Positions 49,790-59,354 of a DNA stretch of 64,000 bases are shown here, piece after piece. A program made the translations under genes and the position numbers. The notes below the pieces were generated by a model that saw only the letters and a list, made by a program, of their open reading frames with translations, searched no databases and was not told the DNA's origin. The number at the start of each line of letters is the position of its first letter. Within the stretch, counting starts at the first letter, position 1. The stretch comes from Ditibartonella choladocola (GTDB taxonomy: Bacteria > Pseudomonadota > Alphaproteobacteria > Rhizobiales > Rhizobiaceae), in contig NZ_CP015625.1 of the NCBI RefSeq assembly GCF_002007565.1, forward strand, positions 2,843,213 to 2,907,212, read 5' to 3'.

Positions 49790-51072
49790 TGGCAACTGAA
49801 ATTGTCACCTTCGGCTGTCGGCTGAATGCATTTGAATCAGAAGTCATGCGCAAAGAAAGTGCTGAAGCCGGCCTTGATAAGCTGGAAAACGGCGCTTTCA
49901 TCTTCAATACATGTGCTGTCACGGCTGAAGCCGTCCGTCAGGCAAAACAGGCAATTCGCAAAGCAAGGCGTGAAAACCCGCTTGCACGTATCATTGTGAC
50001 AGGCTGTGCTGCCCAAACTCTGGGGCAGGATTTTGCCGATATGGATGAAGTTGATCTGGTTTTGGGGAATGAAGAAAAACTGCATGCCCATTCCTATCGT
50101 CAGCTCCCTGATTTCGGTGTCAATAATTACGAAAAACTCAAAGTCAACGACATTATGGACGTGAAAGAAAATGCGCCCCATATGGTTGACTCGATCGAAG
50201 GTCATTCGCGCGCTTTCGTGCAAGTGCAAAACGGTTGCGATCATCGCTGCACTTTCTGCATTATTCCCTATGGAAGGGGGCCATCACGCTCGGTTCCAAT
50301 GGGTGCAGTTGTCGAACAGATAAAACGCCTTAACGGAAACGGTTATCAGGAAGTTGTTCTCACCGGTGTCGATCTTACCAGCTATGGACCTGATCTTCCC
50401 GGAAAGGCAACGCTTGGAAAACTTGTCGGTTCGATTTTGCGAAACGTTCCCGATCTTGCGCGTTTGCGCCTCTCTTCAATAGATTCGGTAGAAGTCGATG
50501 ATGAATTGATGGAATTACTGGCTTATGAACCACGGTTAATGCCGCATTTGCACCTTTCACTTCAGGCTGGCGACAATATGATTTTGAAACGGATGAAAAG
50601 GCGTCATTTACGCGATCAATCAATCCGGTTTTGCAATGATTTACGCGACAGACGCCCCGAAATGGTTTATGGCGCCGATCTTATCGCCGGTTTTCCGACC
50701 GAAACCGATGCAATGTTTGAAAATACACTGGCACTTGTTGATGATTGTAAACTGACACATCTTCATGTCTTTCCCTATAGCCCGCGGGAAGGCACACCGG
50801 CTGCCCGTATGCCACAGGTTGATCGGCATATTATCAAACTGAGAGCGGAAAAACTGCGGCAAAAGGGGCAAAAAGCCTATAACGACCATCTCAAGCATTT
50901 ACAAAACACCGAACACATGATTCTTGTCGAACATGATGGAATCGGCCGTACGGAGGATTTCACACTGACCAAAATCGACGGTGCAATTGCCGGAACCATC
51001 GTTAAAGGCCACATTGTCGGCCAGGATGGTGACAAGCTTATTGCCAAGCTCGACGAACGTAACGCTGCCTGA
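49789..51072 (+). CDS. mtaB: tRNA t6A37 methylthiotransferase MtaB
   Basis: MtaB adds a methylthio group to t6A at position 37 of tRNA. The 427-residue radical-SAM protein has an N-terminal UPF0004 domain (IVTFGCRLNAFESEVM), a radical-SAM CxxxCxxC in GCDHRCTFCIIPYGRG (about 148-156), and a C-terminal TRAM-like segment. It is coupled to dapF by a TAATG overlap and precedes ftsY by 12 bases. Confidence 0.92.
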   Translation: MATEIVTFGCRLNAFESEVMRKESAEAGLDKLENGAFIFNTCAVTAEAVRQAKQAIRKARRENPLARIIVTGCAAQTLGQDFADMDEVDLVLGNEEKLHAHSYRQLPDFGVNNYEKLKVNDIMDVKENAPHMVDSIEGHSRAFVQVQNGCDHRCTFCIIPYGRGPSRSVPMGAVVEQIKRLNGNGYQEVVLTGVDLTSYGPDLPGKATLGKLVGSILRNVPDLARLRLSSIDSVEVDDELMELLAYEPRLMPHLHLSLQAGDNMILKRMKRRHLRDQSIRFCNDLRDRRPEMVYGADLIAGFPTETDAMFENTLALVDDCKLTHLHVFPYSPREGTPAARMPQVDRHIIKLRAEKLRQKGQKAYNDHLKHLQNTEHMILVEHDGIGRTEDFTLTKIDGAIAGTIVKGHIVGQDGDKLIAKLDERNAA

Positions 51073-51084
51073 CCGGGGATTTTT

Positions 51085-52434
51085 ATGGCTAAAGGTTTAT
51101 TTAAAAAAGTTTTTTCTTTTGGCTCGAACCCGAAAACGGATTCAGACAACGATGTGACAAAAGATGCGGCAACACCCGCTTTGTCACCCTTTGAAGCCTA
51201 TAAGGCAGCTCAGGCAAAAAAACAGAGCGAAGCCAAAAACACCGAAAACAAAAAACCGGTCGAAACGAAAAAAGAACGGCCGGATATTCCGTCGGAAGAT
51301 AAAGAACCCGATTTAACCGAAAAGAAAAAGGCAGAAAATCAACCGGCAAAAAAACCGATAATTCCGGAAGCGGAGTTTGTCGGTTCACAAAGGGTAGAGA
51401 CAACCGAGGCCGGAACCAACCTTCCTGCTCGCAACACCGTAACAATTACCGACAAGGTAACAAGCAACGAAAACAAGGTCAGCAAACCGGATTTGCCCCT
51501 CCATGAACCCAAAAAAATGTCATGGTTTGAACGGTTGAAAACCGGTTTGGCCCGTTCATCCCGCCAACTTGGTGATTCGATCAGTTCCATCTTTACCAAG
51601 CGCAAGCTTGACGAAGCGACATTGCAAGATCTCGAAGATGTACTCATTCAGGCCGATCTTGGTCTTGAAACTGCTCTCCGTATTACCGATACTCTCGCAT
51701 CAAGCCGTTACGGTAAAGATATATCAACCGACGAAGTACGCACGATCATGAGTGACGAGATCAAGAAAGTACTTGAACCGGTTGCCCGCCCGCTTGAACT
51801 GGACTTGAGCCATAAGCCGCATGTTATATTGGTTGTCGGTGTGAATGGAACGGGAAAAACCACAACAATCGGAAAATTGGCGGCCAAGCTTACCGCCGGC
51901 GGATTAAAGGTGATGCTCGCGGCTGGTGATACTTTTCGTGCGGCTGCTATCGAACAACTCCATATCTGGGGAGACCGTGTCAATGCACCGGTTGTTTCAA
52001 CCAAACTCGGTGCCGATGCGGCAAGCCTTGCTTATGACGCTTATGAAAAAGCCAAAGCTGCCGGAAGTGATGTTCTTATCATTGACACGGCAGGACGGTT
52101 GCAGAATAAAACCGAACTGATGGACGAGCTTGCCAAGATTGTGCGTGTTTTAAGCAAGCATGATCCGGATGCGCCCCACACTGTTTTGCAAACACTTGAT
52201 GCGACAACCGGCCAGAATGCGCTGAACCAGGTGGAAATATTCCGCAACATTGCCGGTGTGAACGGCCTTGTCATGACAAAACTTGACGGAACAGCGCGCG
52301 GCGGCATTCTTGTTGCAATAGCGGCAAAATACAAGTTGCCGGTATATTTTATCGGGGTAGGAGAGGGCATTGATGACCTCGAACCCTTTGCAGCTTCGGA
52401 CTTTGCCGAAGCAATAGCAGGAAAACACGAATGA
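51085..52434 (+). CDS. ftsY: Signal recognition particle receptor FtsY
   Basis: FtsY docks SRP-bound ribosomes at the membrane. The 449-residue protein has a long, charged, low-complexity N-terminal A domain (about 1-150, lysine/glutamate/proline rich). It is followed by the NG domain with Walker [18 protein letters not shown], the [11 protein letters not shown] motif, DTAGRL and [10 protein letters not shown]. The A domain is richer in repeats than usual. Its stop overlaps the yciB start by four bases. Confidence 0.95.
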   Translation: MAKGLFKKVFSFGSNPKTDSDNDVTKDAATPALSPFEAYKAAQAKKQSEAKNTENKKPVETKKERPDIPSEDKEPDLTEKKKAENQPAKKPIIPEAEFVGSQRVETTEAGTNLPARNTVTITDKVTSNENKVSKPDLPLHEPKKMSWFERLKTGLARSSRQLGDSISSIFTKRKLDEATLQDLEDVLIQADLGLETALRITDTLASSRYGKDISTDEVRTIMSDEIKKVLEPVARPLELDLSHKPHVILVVGVNGTGKTTTIGKLAAKLTAGGLKVMLAAGDTFRAAAIEQLHIWGDRVNAPVVSTKLGADAASLAYDAYEKAKAAGSDVLIIDTAGRLQNKTELMDELAKIVRVLSKHDPDAPHTVLQTLDATTGQNALNQVEIFRNIAGVNGLVMTKLDGTARGGILVAIAAKYKLPVYFIGVGEGIDDLEPFAASDFAEAIAGKHE

Positions 52435-53105
52435 CCAATTCACTTTTTGAACCCGATCCGGAAGATACCAAAGCGGTGAAAGAGCTTCATATGTCACCGG
52501 CGCTCAAACTCGTTCTCGAAATGGGGCCACTGGTGGTGTTTTTCTTTGCCAACTACAAAGGCGAATGGCTTATCAAACATGTCGGCCTGTTTCAGGGATT
52601 TGAAAAACCGATTTTTCCTGCCACGGCGATTTTCATGGTTGCCATTGTTATCGCACTCGTCGCCTCGTGGATTATTGCACGAAAACTCCCGATCATGCCG
52701 CTTATTTCCGGTGTGTTTGTATTGATTTTCGGGGCTTTAACGCTTTGGCTCCATAATGATACATTCATCAAGATGAAGCCGACAATTATCAACACACTGT
52801 TCGGCCTTATCCTGTTCGGTGGTCTCGCTTTCAATAAATCGCTTCTCGGCTATGTGCTCGACTCTGCCTTTCAACTTGATGATGAAGGTTGGAAAATTCT
52901 CACCCGTCGTTGGGCATGGTTTTTTATTTTTCTTGCCGTTTTGAACGAATTGGTATGGCGAAATTTCAGCAATGATTTCTGGACGACATTCAAGGTCTTC
53001 GGTGTCATGCCTATCACCATTATTTTTATGATTGCACAAATGCCGATTGTTATGAAACATGCAACCTCGCCAATAGGTGTGAAACAGACAAAGCTCGATG
53101 AATAG
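52431..53105 (+). CDS. yciB: Septation protein A (YciB/IspZ family)
   Basis: YciB is an inner-membrane protein needed for normal cell-envelope integrity and septation. The 224-residue protein has a short cytoplasmic N-terminus and five or six hydrophobic segments, with the family patterns [37 protein letters not shown] and [39 protein letters not shown]. It overlaps ftsY by four bases and is followed by the hydrolase gene. Confidence 0.9.
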   Translation: MTNSLFEPDPEDTKAVKELHMSPALKLVLEMGPLVVFFFANYKGEWLIKHVGLFQGFEKPIFPATAIFMVAIVIALVASWIIARKLPIMPLISGVFVLIFGALTLWLHNDTFIKMKPTIINTLFGLILFGGLAFNKSLLGYVLDSAFQLDDEGWKILTRRWAWFFIFLAVLNELVWRNFSNDFWTTFKVFGVMPITIIFMIAQMPIVMKHATSPIGVKQTKLDE

Positions 53106-53139
53106 GTCGGGAATTTCAAAAACCGATGGGATTGAAACA

Positions 53140-53901
53140 ATGGAAATTACACAGTTCATCTGCCGCAGTGATAATTTCGGAGTGCTGCTTCATGACGAGG
53201 CAAGCGGACTGACTGCGGCTATTGATGCGCCGGACGCAAAGACAATCCGTGAAACGCTTGACCGGAAAGGTTACAAGCTTGATGTCCTTTTCATAACCCA
53301 TCATCATATGGATCACATCGAAGGAATTACCGCACTTAAAGCCGTTTATGGTACGAAAATCATCGGGCCGGAACGTGAAGCCGACAAAATTGGTGGACTT
53401 GATGAAGCGGTCAATGAACAATCAGGCTGCAAATTCGCAAAATTCGATGTCAAAGTTCTTGAAACTCCCGGTCATACGCTTGGCTCCGTCTGCTATTATT
53501 TTCCTCATGACAAACTGGTTTTTACCGGTGATACGTTGTTTTCTCTGGGCTGCGGGCGACTGTTTGAAGGAACAGCCGAGATGATGTTTTCTTCGCTTGA
53601 AAAGCTCAAAGCTCTTCCCGACGATACAAAGCTTTATTGCGGGCATGAATATACCAAAGAAAATGCACGGTTTGCACGTTCGGTCGATCCCGATAATGTT
53701 GCGCTCATCAATCGCGCTGCTGCTGTTGACCGGCTTATCGCTGTCGGGGAAACCTCGCTCCCAAGCTCGATCAAAAGCGAGAAAGCGGCAAATCCCTTTT
53801 TACGCTGTAATGACCCCGATATACGCAAAACATTGAAGATGGAAAATGCTTCGGATGTCGCTGTTTTTGCTGAATTAAGAAAACGCAAGGATCATTTCTG
53901 A
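53140..53901 (+). CDS. gloB: Hydroxyacylglutathione hydrolase (glyoxalase II, metallo-beta-lactamase fold)
   Basis: The enzyme hydrolyses S-lactoylglutathione to lactate and glutathione. I use the ATG at 53140 (MEITQFICRSDNFG), which matches GloB N-termini; an ATG at 53098 overlaps yciB. The 253-residue protein has the THHHMDH zinc motif (about 54-60), LETPGHTLGSVCYY, FTGDTLFSLGCGR and YCGHEYTKENA. It is the fifth gene in the dapF-mtaB-ftsY-yciB run. Confidence 0.88.
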   Translation: MEITQFICRSDNFGVLLHDEASGLTAAIDAPDAKTIRETLDRKGYKLDVLFITHHHMDHIEGITALKAVYGTKIIGPEREADKIGGLDEAVNEQSGCKFAKFDVKVLETPGHTLGSVCYYFPHDKLVFTGDTLFSLGCGRLFEGTAEMMFSSLEKLKALPDDTKLYCGHEYTKENARFARSVDPDNVALINRAAAVDRLIAVGETSLPSSIKSEKAANPFLRCNDPDIRKTLKMENASDVAVFAELRKRKDHF

Positions 53902-54387
53902 ATGTTTATCAAGCGATTTGTGATTGCCCTTTGTTTGATTGTTTTTCCGGTTGCCGCTTTTGGCGAAGATGTGCCAAAGCAGAATGACAAGCAAAGCGAA
54001 TTCTATCTCTCTCCGACGGGTAATCCTAAGATTGTAGCGGAATATCCTTTGAATGAAGCTTTTCTGGCTAAGATGGAAAATGTCCAGAAGGAAATGTCGG
54101 AGTCCACGATCAGGCTTTCGGAATCCGAAACCGGAAATGACGGTAGTATTGACGGGCTCGTTAAAACCATTTCAAAAGATGAGCGCGTCATGAACATTTT
54201 GAAAAAAAATGCGCTTGAACCAAAAGATTATGTTGTCGGTTATCTGGCATTACAAGCAAGCCTGGCTGCTGCATCCTCGCTTGAAGATCAGGACGCAATA
54301 TTTGACGACAGCACAACAGTTTCAAAGGAAAATCTCGAATTCGGAAAACAATTTGCCGACCGCATTCGTAAAGTTCTCGAACAATAG
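53902..54387 (+). CDS. Small exported protein of unknown function
   Basis: This 161-residue protein has a signal peptide (KRFVIALCLIVFPVAAFGE). I do not recognise the family. The mature part is acidic and mostly helical, with conserved-looking segments such as EYPLNEAFLAKMENVQKEM and KDYVVGYLALQASLAAASS. It starts directly after the hydrolase stop and has the same strand and spacing as its neighbours, so it is probably a real gene in the same operon. Periplasmic location is inferred. Confidence 0.72.
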   Translation: MFIKRFVIALCLIVFPVAAFGEDVPKQNDKQSEFYLSPTGNPKIVAEYPLNEAFLAKMENVQKEMSESTIRLSESETGNDGSIDGLVKTISKDERVMNILKKNALEPKDYVVGYLALQASLAAASSLEDQDAIFDDSTTVSKENLEFGKQFADRIRKVLEQ

Positions 54388-54894
54388 AATTTTATTGCCG
54401 ACTGTCAAATCCGGACTACTTTGAATAGCGTAAGATTTGATTAATTTTTTCCTGTGCTTTTTCGTAACGCGATCAGTTAAACACCGGACTTGTATAAAAA
54501 AAACATCGTATTCGTAGATAAATGTAATAGTTCATTAAATTATAAATATTTAAACATAAACAATACTTGTAAAAATATAAACAGTCACGTTCGGAAAAAT
54601 ATTTTTTATTATCTTATAGGAGACTATTATATAATTTTCCGTGAATATATTTTGGCTCTTGTTCGATGTTCTTTTCAGGTCATTTTTTTACGCTCGGGAC
54701 AAACCGGATGTCATTTTCATAAACAAAGTTACAAAGAATTTTCACATGGGTAAGAGCAACTTTGCGGAGCTTCCGGAGTGAAAAAGACATCGCCACAGAC
54801 GAAAATACATGCCGTTACACAAACTTCAAAGCCGGATAACGTCAAGCGTCACCTCTCCCGTTCAATCGGGGTACGAGATTGACTACAACCCGCC
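54388..54894. other. AT-rich spacer between the unknown exported protein and parB
   Basis: This 507-base stretch has a very AT-rich core (about 54490-54700). An 87-codon frame on the plus strand at 54490-54753 has N-, Y- and I-rich composition from base content alone and a poor start; I do not call it. I saw no parS or DnaA-box cluster. It lies where relatives carry holA after parB. Confidence 0.45.
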
Positions 54895-55770
54895 CTAGTT
54901 CTGTAAACGCCTGCAAATGTCATCAAGCTGCTCCAACGAGGAATAATGGATTTTTACATCCCCGCCTTTTTTCCCGTGTTTGATGGCAACTTTCATGCCT
55001 ATGACATCGGCAAGCAGTTTTTCAAGCGACTTGGTGTCGGCATCCTTTTCGCTCGGTGTACGTCTTTTTGCCTTTGCGGTTGATTGTCCATTTGCCAGAG
55101 CTTCGGCCTGACGCACAGACAAGCCATCACGGATAATTTTTTCGGCAAGTGCCAAAGGGTCATCGACTGTTATCAGACAGCGCGCGTGGCCTGCCGACAA
55201 TTGGCCATCATTGATGAATTGTTGCACCTTGGCCGGAAGTTTCAATAATCTCAATGTGTTGGCAACATGGCTGCGACTTTTGCCGATCACTTGTGCAAGA
55301 TCGGCTTGTGTATAATCATGTTCATCAATCAGTTGTTGGTAACCCATGCCTTCTTCCAACGGATTGAGATCGGTTCTTTGGACATTTTCGATAATGGCAA
55401 GTTCCAAAGCCGTACGATCATCGACATCGCGGATAATAACCGGTATTTCAGTGAGATTTGCGCGCTGGGCAGCACGCCAGCGACGCTCACCGGCGATCAA
55501 TTCAAACCGGTTCGGATGGTCGGGCGAGGGACGAACAACAACCGGCTGAACCACGCCATGTTCACGGATAGATTGGGCGAGATCGTCAAGCTCGGTTTCG
55601 GTAAAGTGTCGCCGCGGATTTTGCGGATTACGGGAAATAAATTCGATAGGAACCTGGCGTTCCGACGATGTTTTCGGAGCTGTGGCAGGTTTATCAATAC
55701 CAAGATCAACATCGCCGATAAGAGCAGCAAGACCACGTCCAAGCCGTTTTTTCGATTGATCGTCACTCAT
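54895..55770 (-). CDS. parB: Chromosome-partitioning protein ParB
   Basis: ParB is the CTP-dependent clamp that loads at parS and drives chromosome segregation with ParA. The 291-residue protein has the arginine patch GERRWRAAQRA (about 95-105), a helix-turn-helix around TQADLAQVIGKSRSHVANTLRLL and a C-terminal dimerisation part. It begins 35 bases after parA. parS sites are present upstream in the same cluster. Confidence 0.94.
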   Translation of the reverse strand: MSDDQSKKRLGRGLAALIGDVDLGIDKPATAPKTSSERQVPIEFISRNPQNPRRHFTETELDDLAQSIREHGVVQPVVVRPSPDHPNRFELIAGERRWRAAQRANLTEIPVIIRDVDDRTALELAIIENVQRTDLNPLEEGMGYQQLIDEHDYTQADLAQVIGKSRSHVANTLRLLKLPAKVQQFINDGQLSAGHARCLITVDDPLALAEKIIRDGLSVRQAEALANGQSTAKAKRRTPSEKDADTKSLEKLLADVIGMKVAIKHGKKGGDVKIHYSSLEQLDDICRRLQN

Positions 55771-55805
55771 CTTTATTTCCTTGATTATTCAATAGGTTAA
55801 AAAAT

Positions 55806-56609
55806 TCAAGCGGCGCGCAATTGGCGTTCGCGTTGGATGACTTCGGAAGCAAGTTGCAAATAGGCCTGACTGCCCGCACATTTCAAATCATAAAGTAAAG
55901 CCGGTTTACCGAATGAAGGAGCCTCCGACACGCGAACATTGCGTGGTATGACAGTTTGATAAACTTTGTCTCCCATAAAGGAGCGTACGTCCTCTACAAC
56001 CTGATTGGAAAGATTGTTACGGCCGTCATACATAGTGAGCACAATACCCTGTATTTCCAGCGCAGGATTAAGGGAACTGCGAACCTGTTTTACCGTTTCC
56101 AATAATTGGCTTAAGCCTTCAAGTGCCAAAAATTCGCATTGCAGAGGCACAAGAACGGAATCGGCTGCCCCCATTGCATTAAGTGTCAAAAGGTTGAGGG
56201 AAGGGGGGCAATCAATCAGAATATAAGAAAACTTCTCCGTCACCATAGGATTTTTTCGCAAAGCTTTTTGTAGCCGCTGTATCCGGTCATTTGCCGGTGC
56301 AATTTCCATTTCGATTCCAAGAAGATCGAGTGTCGAAGGCACAACATAAAGGTTTGGCACTTCTGTTTCCAAAGCCGCGTCATTGACCGATGCACCTGAA
56401 ACAATAACATCATAAGAAGATAGCGGGCGCCTGTTACGATCTATTCCCAGTCCGGTGCTGGCGTTCCCCTGCGGGTCTATATCCATAACCAATACAGTCT
56501 CGCCGATGGCCGCAAGCGCAGTAGCAAGGTTGATAGCTGTTGTTGTTTTGCCAACCCCGCCTTTCTGATTTGCAATGGCGATAATACGTGTGTCGCTCAT
56601 TTCTCTCAC
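55806..56609 (-). CDS. parA: Chromosome-partitioning ATPase ParA
   Basis: ParA is the Walker-type ATPase that positions ParB-parS complexes. The 267-residue protein has the deviant Walker A KGGVGKTTTAIN (about 14-26), SVLVPLQCEFLALEGLSQLL, and ILIDCPPSLNLLTLNA. It overlaps rsmG by four bases. Its start is at the ATG at 56609; an ATG a few codons later (MSDTRIIAIAN) may be used instead. Confidence 0.94.
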   Translation of the reverse strand: MREMSDTRIIAIANQKGGVGKTTTAINLATALAAIGETVLVMDIDPQGNASTGLGIDRNRRPLSSYDVIVSGASVNDAALETEVPNLYVVPSTLDLLGIEMEIAPANDRIQRLQKALRKNPMVTEKFSYILIDCPPSLNLLTLNAMGAADSVLVPLQCEFLALEGLSQLLETVKQVRSSLNPALEIQGIVLTMYDGRNNLSNQVVEDVRSFMGDKVYQTVIPRNVRVSEAPSFGKPALLYDLKCAGSQAYLQLASEVIQRERQLRAA

Positions 56610-57253
56610 CCCTTACGTGAATCGATCTTGCTAATTTCGAGAATAACAGACTGCTTATCAATCTTGCTTTGATGAACTTTAAAATCGAATGTCCAGTTTT
56701 TCTCTGCTTCGGCTATTTCCTTCTTATAATCACGGCCCTTCTGGAATAGGGCGGTTGCGCCTTGCTCGAACCAGGGTTGTGTCAACTCAAAAAGTTTTTC
56801 GAGCGATGCCAAGGCACGTGACGTGATAATTTCCGGCTTGTTAATGTGGATGTAACTGGTTTCAATGCGGCATGTATGAACTGTAGCAGGCAAATTGAAT
56901 TCGGCGCTGACACTTCTTAAAAATGCAGCTTTTTTGCTATTGCTTTCGACGAGATCAATATGAAAACCGCTTTGGTCTTTTAAAAGAATGGCTATGACAA
57001 TTCCGGGAAAACCGCCACCGGAACCAATATCACACCAGTTTTTTGCGTGTGGCTTAAATCCGGCGACTTGTGCGCTATCAAGAATGTGCCGTTTCCAGAG
57101 ATCGGGCAAAGTCGCATTTGCAATCAGATTGATATGGGATTGCCACTTTTTAACCGCCTCCTCGAATGCCATCAAAGTTTCTGCTGTTTCACGTGAAACC
57201 GAAGGTACAATTTGCAGCAATGATTGATATTTTTCTTCTACCCATTCAGTCAT
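56606..57253 (-). CDS. rsmG: 16S rRNA G527 N7-methyltransferase RsmG
   Basis: RsmG (GidB) methylates G527 of 16S rRNA. The 215-residue protein has the SAM motif CDIGSGGGFPGIVIA (about 69-83) and family segments WQSHINLIANATLPDLWKRHILDS and SRALASLEKLFELTQPWF. A near-consensus parS site (57185-57200) lies inside its 5' end. It is followed by parA with a four-base overlap. Confidence 0.94.
   Translation of the reverse strand: MTEWVEEKYQSLLQIVPSVSRETAETLMAFEEAVKKWQSHINLIANATLPDLWKRHILDSAQVAGFKPHAKNWCDIGSGGGFPGIVIAILLKDQSGFHIDLVESNSKKAAFLRSVSAEFNLPATVHTCRIETSYIHINKPEIITSRALASLEKLFELTQPWFEQGATALFQKGRDYKKEIAEAEKNWTFDFKVHQSKIDKQSVILEISKIDSRKG
57185..57200. other. parS site inside rsmG (one mismatch)
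   Basis: TGTTTCACGTGAAACC matches the consensus TGTTTCACGTGAAACA at 15 of 16 positions. It lies near the 5' end of rsmG, within 1.6 kb of parB, and is probably a ParB binding site. Confidence 0.8.
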
Positions 57254-59124
57254 CAGGCGCTTCTCCGGTTTTCGCGGTGTAACCGCTGGATATGGGTAAT
57301 AATAAGAGACAGAGCTGCCGGTGTCATGCCGTCAATTTTTTGTGCCTCGGCGATTGATTGAGGCGCGCGCTGACGGATTTTTCCTTTCAGTTCATTGGAC
57401 AGACCGGAAATCACATCAATGTCGAGTTCTGCCGGAATACGGAGTTGTTCATCGCGCTGAAGATTGGCAATGTCTTGTGCCTGACGATCAAGATAAACCG
57501 CATATTGCGCCTCAATTTCCAATGTTTCAGCCGTTTTTTTATCAATCTGGTTGAGCGATGGCCAAATTTCACTCAAACGCGAGAGTGACATTTCCGGATA
57601 GGAAAGCAAATCATAAACATTCCGGCGAATTCCGTCGTGTTTTATTTGCAATCCTTTTTCTGTCGCTTCATTTGGCGTGATAAATACCGATTGACACAGA
57701 TGACGGGCTTTATCCAGTAAATCCTGTTTATGTTGAAAACTCTTCTGTCTCAGCGAGCCGACAATTCCCCATTTTAATCCCGATGGTGTCAGCCTCTCAT
57801 CGGCATTATCCGCTCTTAGAGACAAACGGAATTCGGCGCGAGAAGTAAACATACGATAGGGTTCACTGACGCCACGCGTAATCAAATCATCAACCATAAC
57901 ACCGATATAGGCCGTTGACCGGCTAATCGTTACCTGATCTGTGCCCGAAGCTCTGTTTGCAGCATTCAATCCTGCAAGTAAACCTTGTGCTCCTGCCTCT
58001 TCATAACCTGTCGTTCCATTGATCTGACCGGCCAGAAACAGGCCTGGAAGTGCTTTTAATTCCAATGTTGCATAAAGTTGGCGCGGGTCGACAAAATCAT
58101 ATTCGATTGCATAGCCCGGTTGCAAAACCTTCGCGTGTTCCAACCCTTCAATGGTTTTGATAAAATCGAGTTGAACCTCTTCCGGCAGAGATGTGGATAT
58201 ACCGTTCGGATAGACCGTATCGTCATCCAGTCCTTCCGGTTCAAGAAATATCTGGTGTCCGTCACGCTCTCCGAATTTTACAATTTTATCTTCAATCGAA
58301 GGGCAATATCTCGGACCTATACCTCTGATAGCGCCCGAATACATCGCCGAACGATGAATATTATCTTTTATGATCTGGTGGGTTTTATGATTGGTCCTCG
58401 TAACAGCACAGTCAATTTGCGGTTGACAAATTGTATCGGTCAAAAACGAGAACGGTACGGGATCCTCGTCAGCACTCTGCTTTGGAAGATTGTCCCAATC
58501 TATTGTCTTTTTACTCAAGCGTGAAGGAGTGCCGGTTTTCAACCGTCCCAAACGGATACCATATTGTCCCAGATGTTCTCCCAGAAGATTACTGGGTTCT
58601 TCACCCATTCTTCCGGCAGGCCATGTTTTTTCACCTATATGGATAAGGCCACGCAAAAATGTACCCGTTGTCAAGACAACCGCACCTGCATCAACTGGTC
58701 CACAGGTTTTACATACGACACCCGCGACGGTGTCATTTTTCACAATAAGATCAATGACTTCATCTTCTATAACCGTGAGATTGGGCTGTTCCGAAATCAA
58801 CGTCTGCATAGCTTTTTTATAGAGCTTGCGGTCTGCCTGCGTTCGTGGCCCCCTGACCGCCGGGCCTTTTCTCCGGTTAAGCAAACGAAATTGTATTCCG
58901 GCTTCATCGGCAGCACGCCCCATCAACCCGTCAAGTGCATCAATTTCTCTCACGAGATGGCCTTTTCCGAGGCCACCAATTGCCGGATTACATGACATCG
59001 TTCCGATGGAAGCAAAATGGTAGGTTATGAGCGCCGTTTTTGCACCGGTACGTGCAGCAGCAGAAGCAGCTTCACAACCGGCGTGTCCGCCCCCGACAAC
59101 AATTACATCAAATTTATCAGCCAA
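57253..59124 (-). CDS. mnmG: tRNA uridine-5-carboxymethylaminomethyl modification enzyme MnmG
   Basis: MnmG (GidA) works with MnmE to modify the wobble uridine of several tRNAs. The 623-residue FAD protein has the dinucleotide-binding [10 protein letters not shown] (12-21), [17 protein letters not shown] and [16 protein letters not shown] segments, and a C-terminal helical part. The stop touches the rsmG start. Length is normal. Three parS sites lie just upstream, between this gene and mnmE. Confidence 0.95.
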   Translation of the reverse strand: MADKFDVIVVGGGHAGCEAASAAARTGAKTALITYHFASIGTMSCNPAIGGLGKGHLVREIDALDGLMGRAADEAGIQFRLLNRRKGPAVRGPRTQADRKLYKKAMQTLISEQPNLTVIEDEVIDLIVKNDTVAGVVCKTCGPVDAGAVVLTTGTFLRGLIHIGEKTWPAGRMGEEPSNLLGEHLGQYGIRLGRLKTGTPSRLSKKTIDWDNLPKQSADEDPVPFSFLTDTICQPQIDCAVTRTNHKTHQIIKDNIHRSAMYSGAIRGIGPRYCPSIEDKIVKFGERDGHQIFLEPEGLDDDTVYPNGISTSLPEEVQLDFIKTIEGLEHAKVLQPGYAIEYDFVDPRQLYATLELKALPGLFLAGQINGTTGYEEAGAQGLLAGLNAANRASGTDQVTISRSTAYIGVMVDDLITRGVSEPYRMFTSRAEFRLSLRADNADERLTPSGLKWGIVGSLRQKSFQHKQDLLDKARHLCQSVFITPNEATEKGLQIKHDGIRRNVYDLLSYPEMSLSRLSEIWPSLNQIDKKTAETLEIEAQYAVYLDRQAQDIANLQRDEQLRIPAELDIDVISGLSNELKGKIRQRAPQSIAEAQKIDGMTPAALSLIITHIQRLHRENRRSA

Positions 59125-59152
59125 TTTTATACAAACACCGTTAAAGTTTTAA

Positions 59153-59168
59153 CGTTTCACGTGAAACA
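59153..59168. other. parS site between mnmG and mnmE (one mismatch)
   Basis: CGTTTCACGTGAAACA matches the parS consensus TGTTTCACGTGAAACA at 15 of 16 positions. It is about 30 bases upstream of the mnmG start. Confidence 0.85.
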
Positions 59169-59245
59169 AAGAACCAAACCTTATTGCGGAATATTAGTGT
59201 GCTTTGCAACGTGCACGAATTATCTCACTTGTCTAACACATGGAA

Positions 59246-59261
59246 TGTTTCACGTGAATCA
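59246..59261. other. parS site between mnmG and mnmE (one mismatch)
   Basis: TGTTTCACGTGAATCA matches the parS consensus at 15 of 16 positions (T for A at position 14). It is exactly 50 bases from the identical site at 59296. Confidence 0.82.
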
Positions 59262-59295
59262 TTATTTTTAAAGATTGAACATTTTATTTTTAAAA

Positions 59296-59311
59296 TGTTT
59301 CACGTGAATCA
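59296..59311. other. parS site between mnmG and mnmE (one mismatch)
   Basis: TGTTTCACGTGAATCA is identical to the site at 59246 and differs from the consensus only at position 14. It lies about 45 bases past the mnmE stop. Confidence 0.82.
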
Positions 59312-59354
59312 CTGTTTTTCAGCGGAAAAAATAAATCGCACTCTCTTATTCAAA

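Noticed and set aside
54490..54753. An 87-codon plus-strand frame in the AT-rich spacer before parB
   Set aside because: Composition (Asn, Tyr, Ile, Lys) follows AT richness; no ribosome site or family resemblance.
54388..54894. The AT-rich spacer as a replication origin
   Set aside because: No cluster of DnaA boxes seen; in relatives the origin lies near hemE, beyond the right edge.
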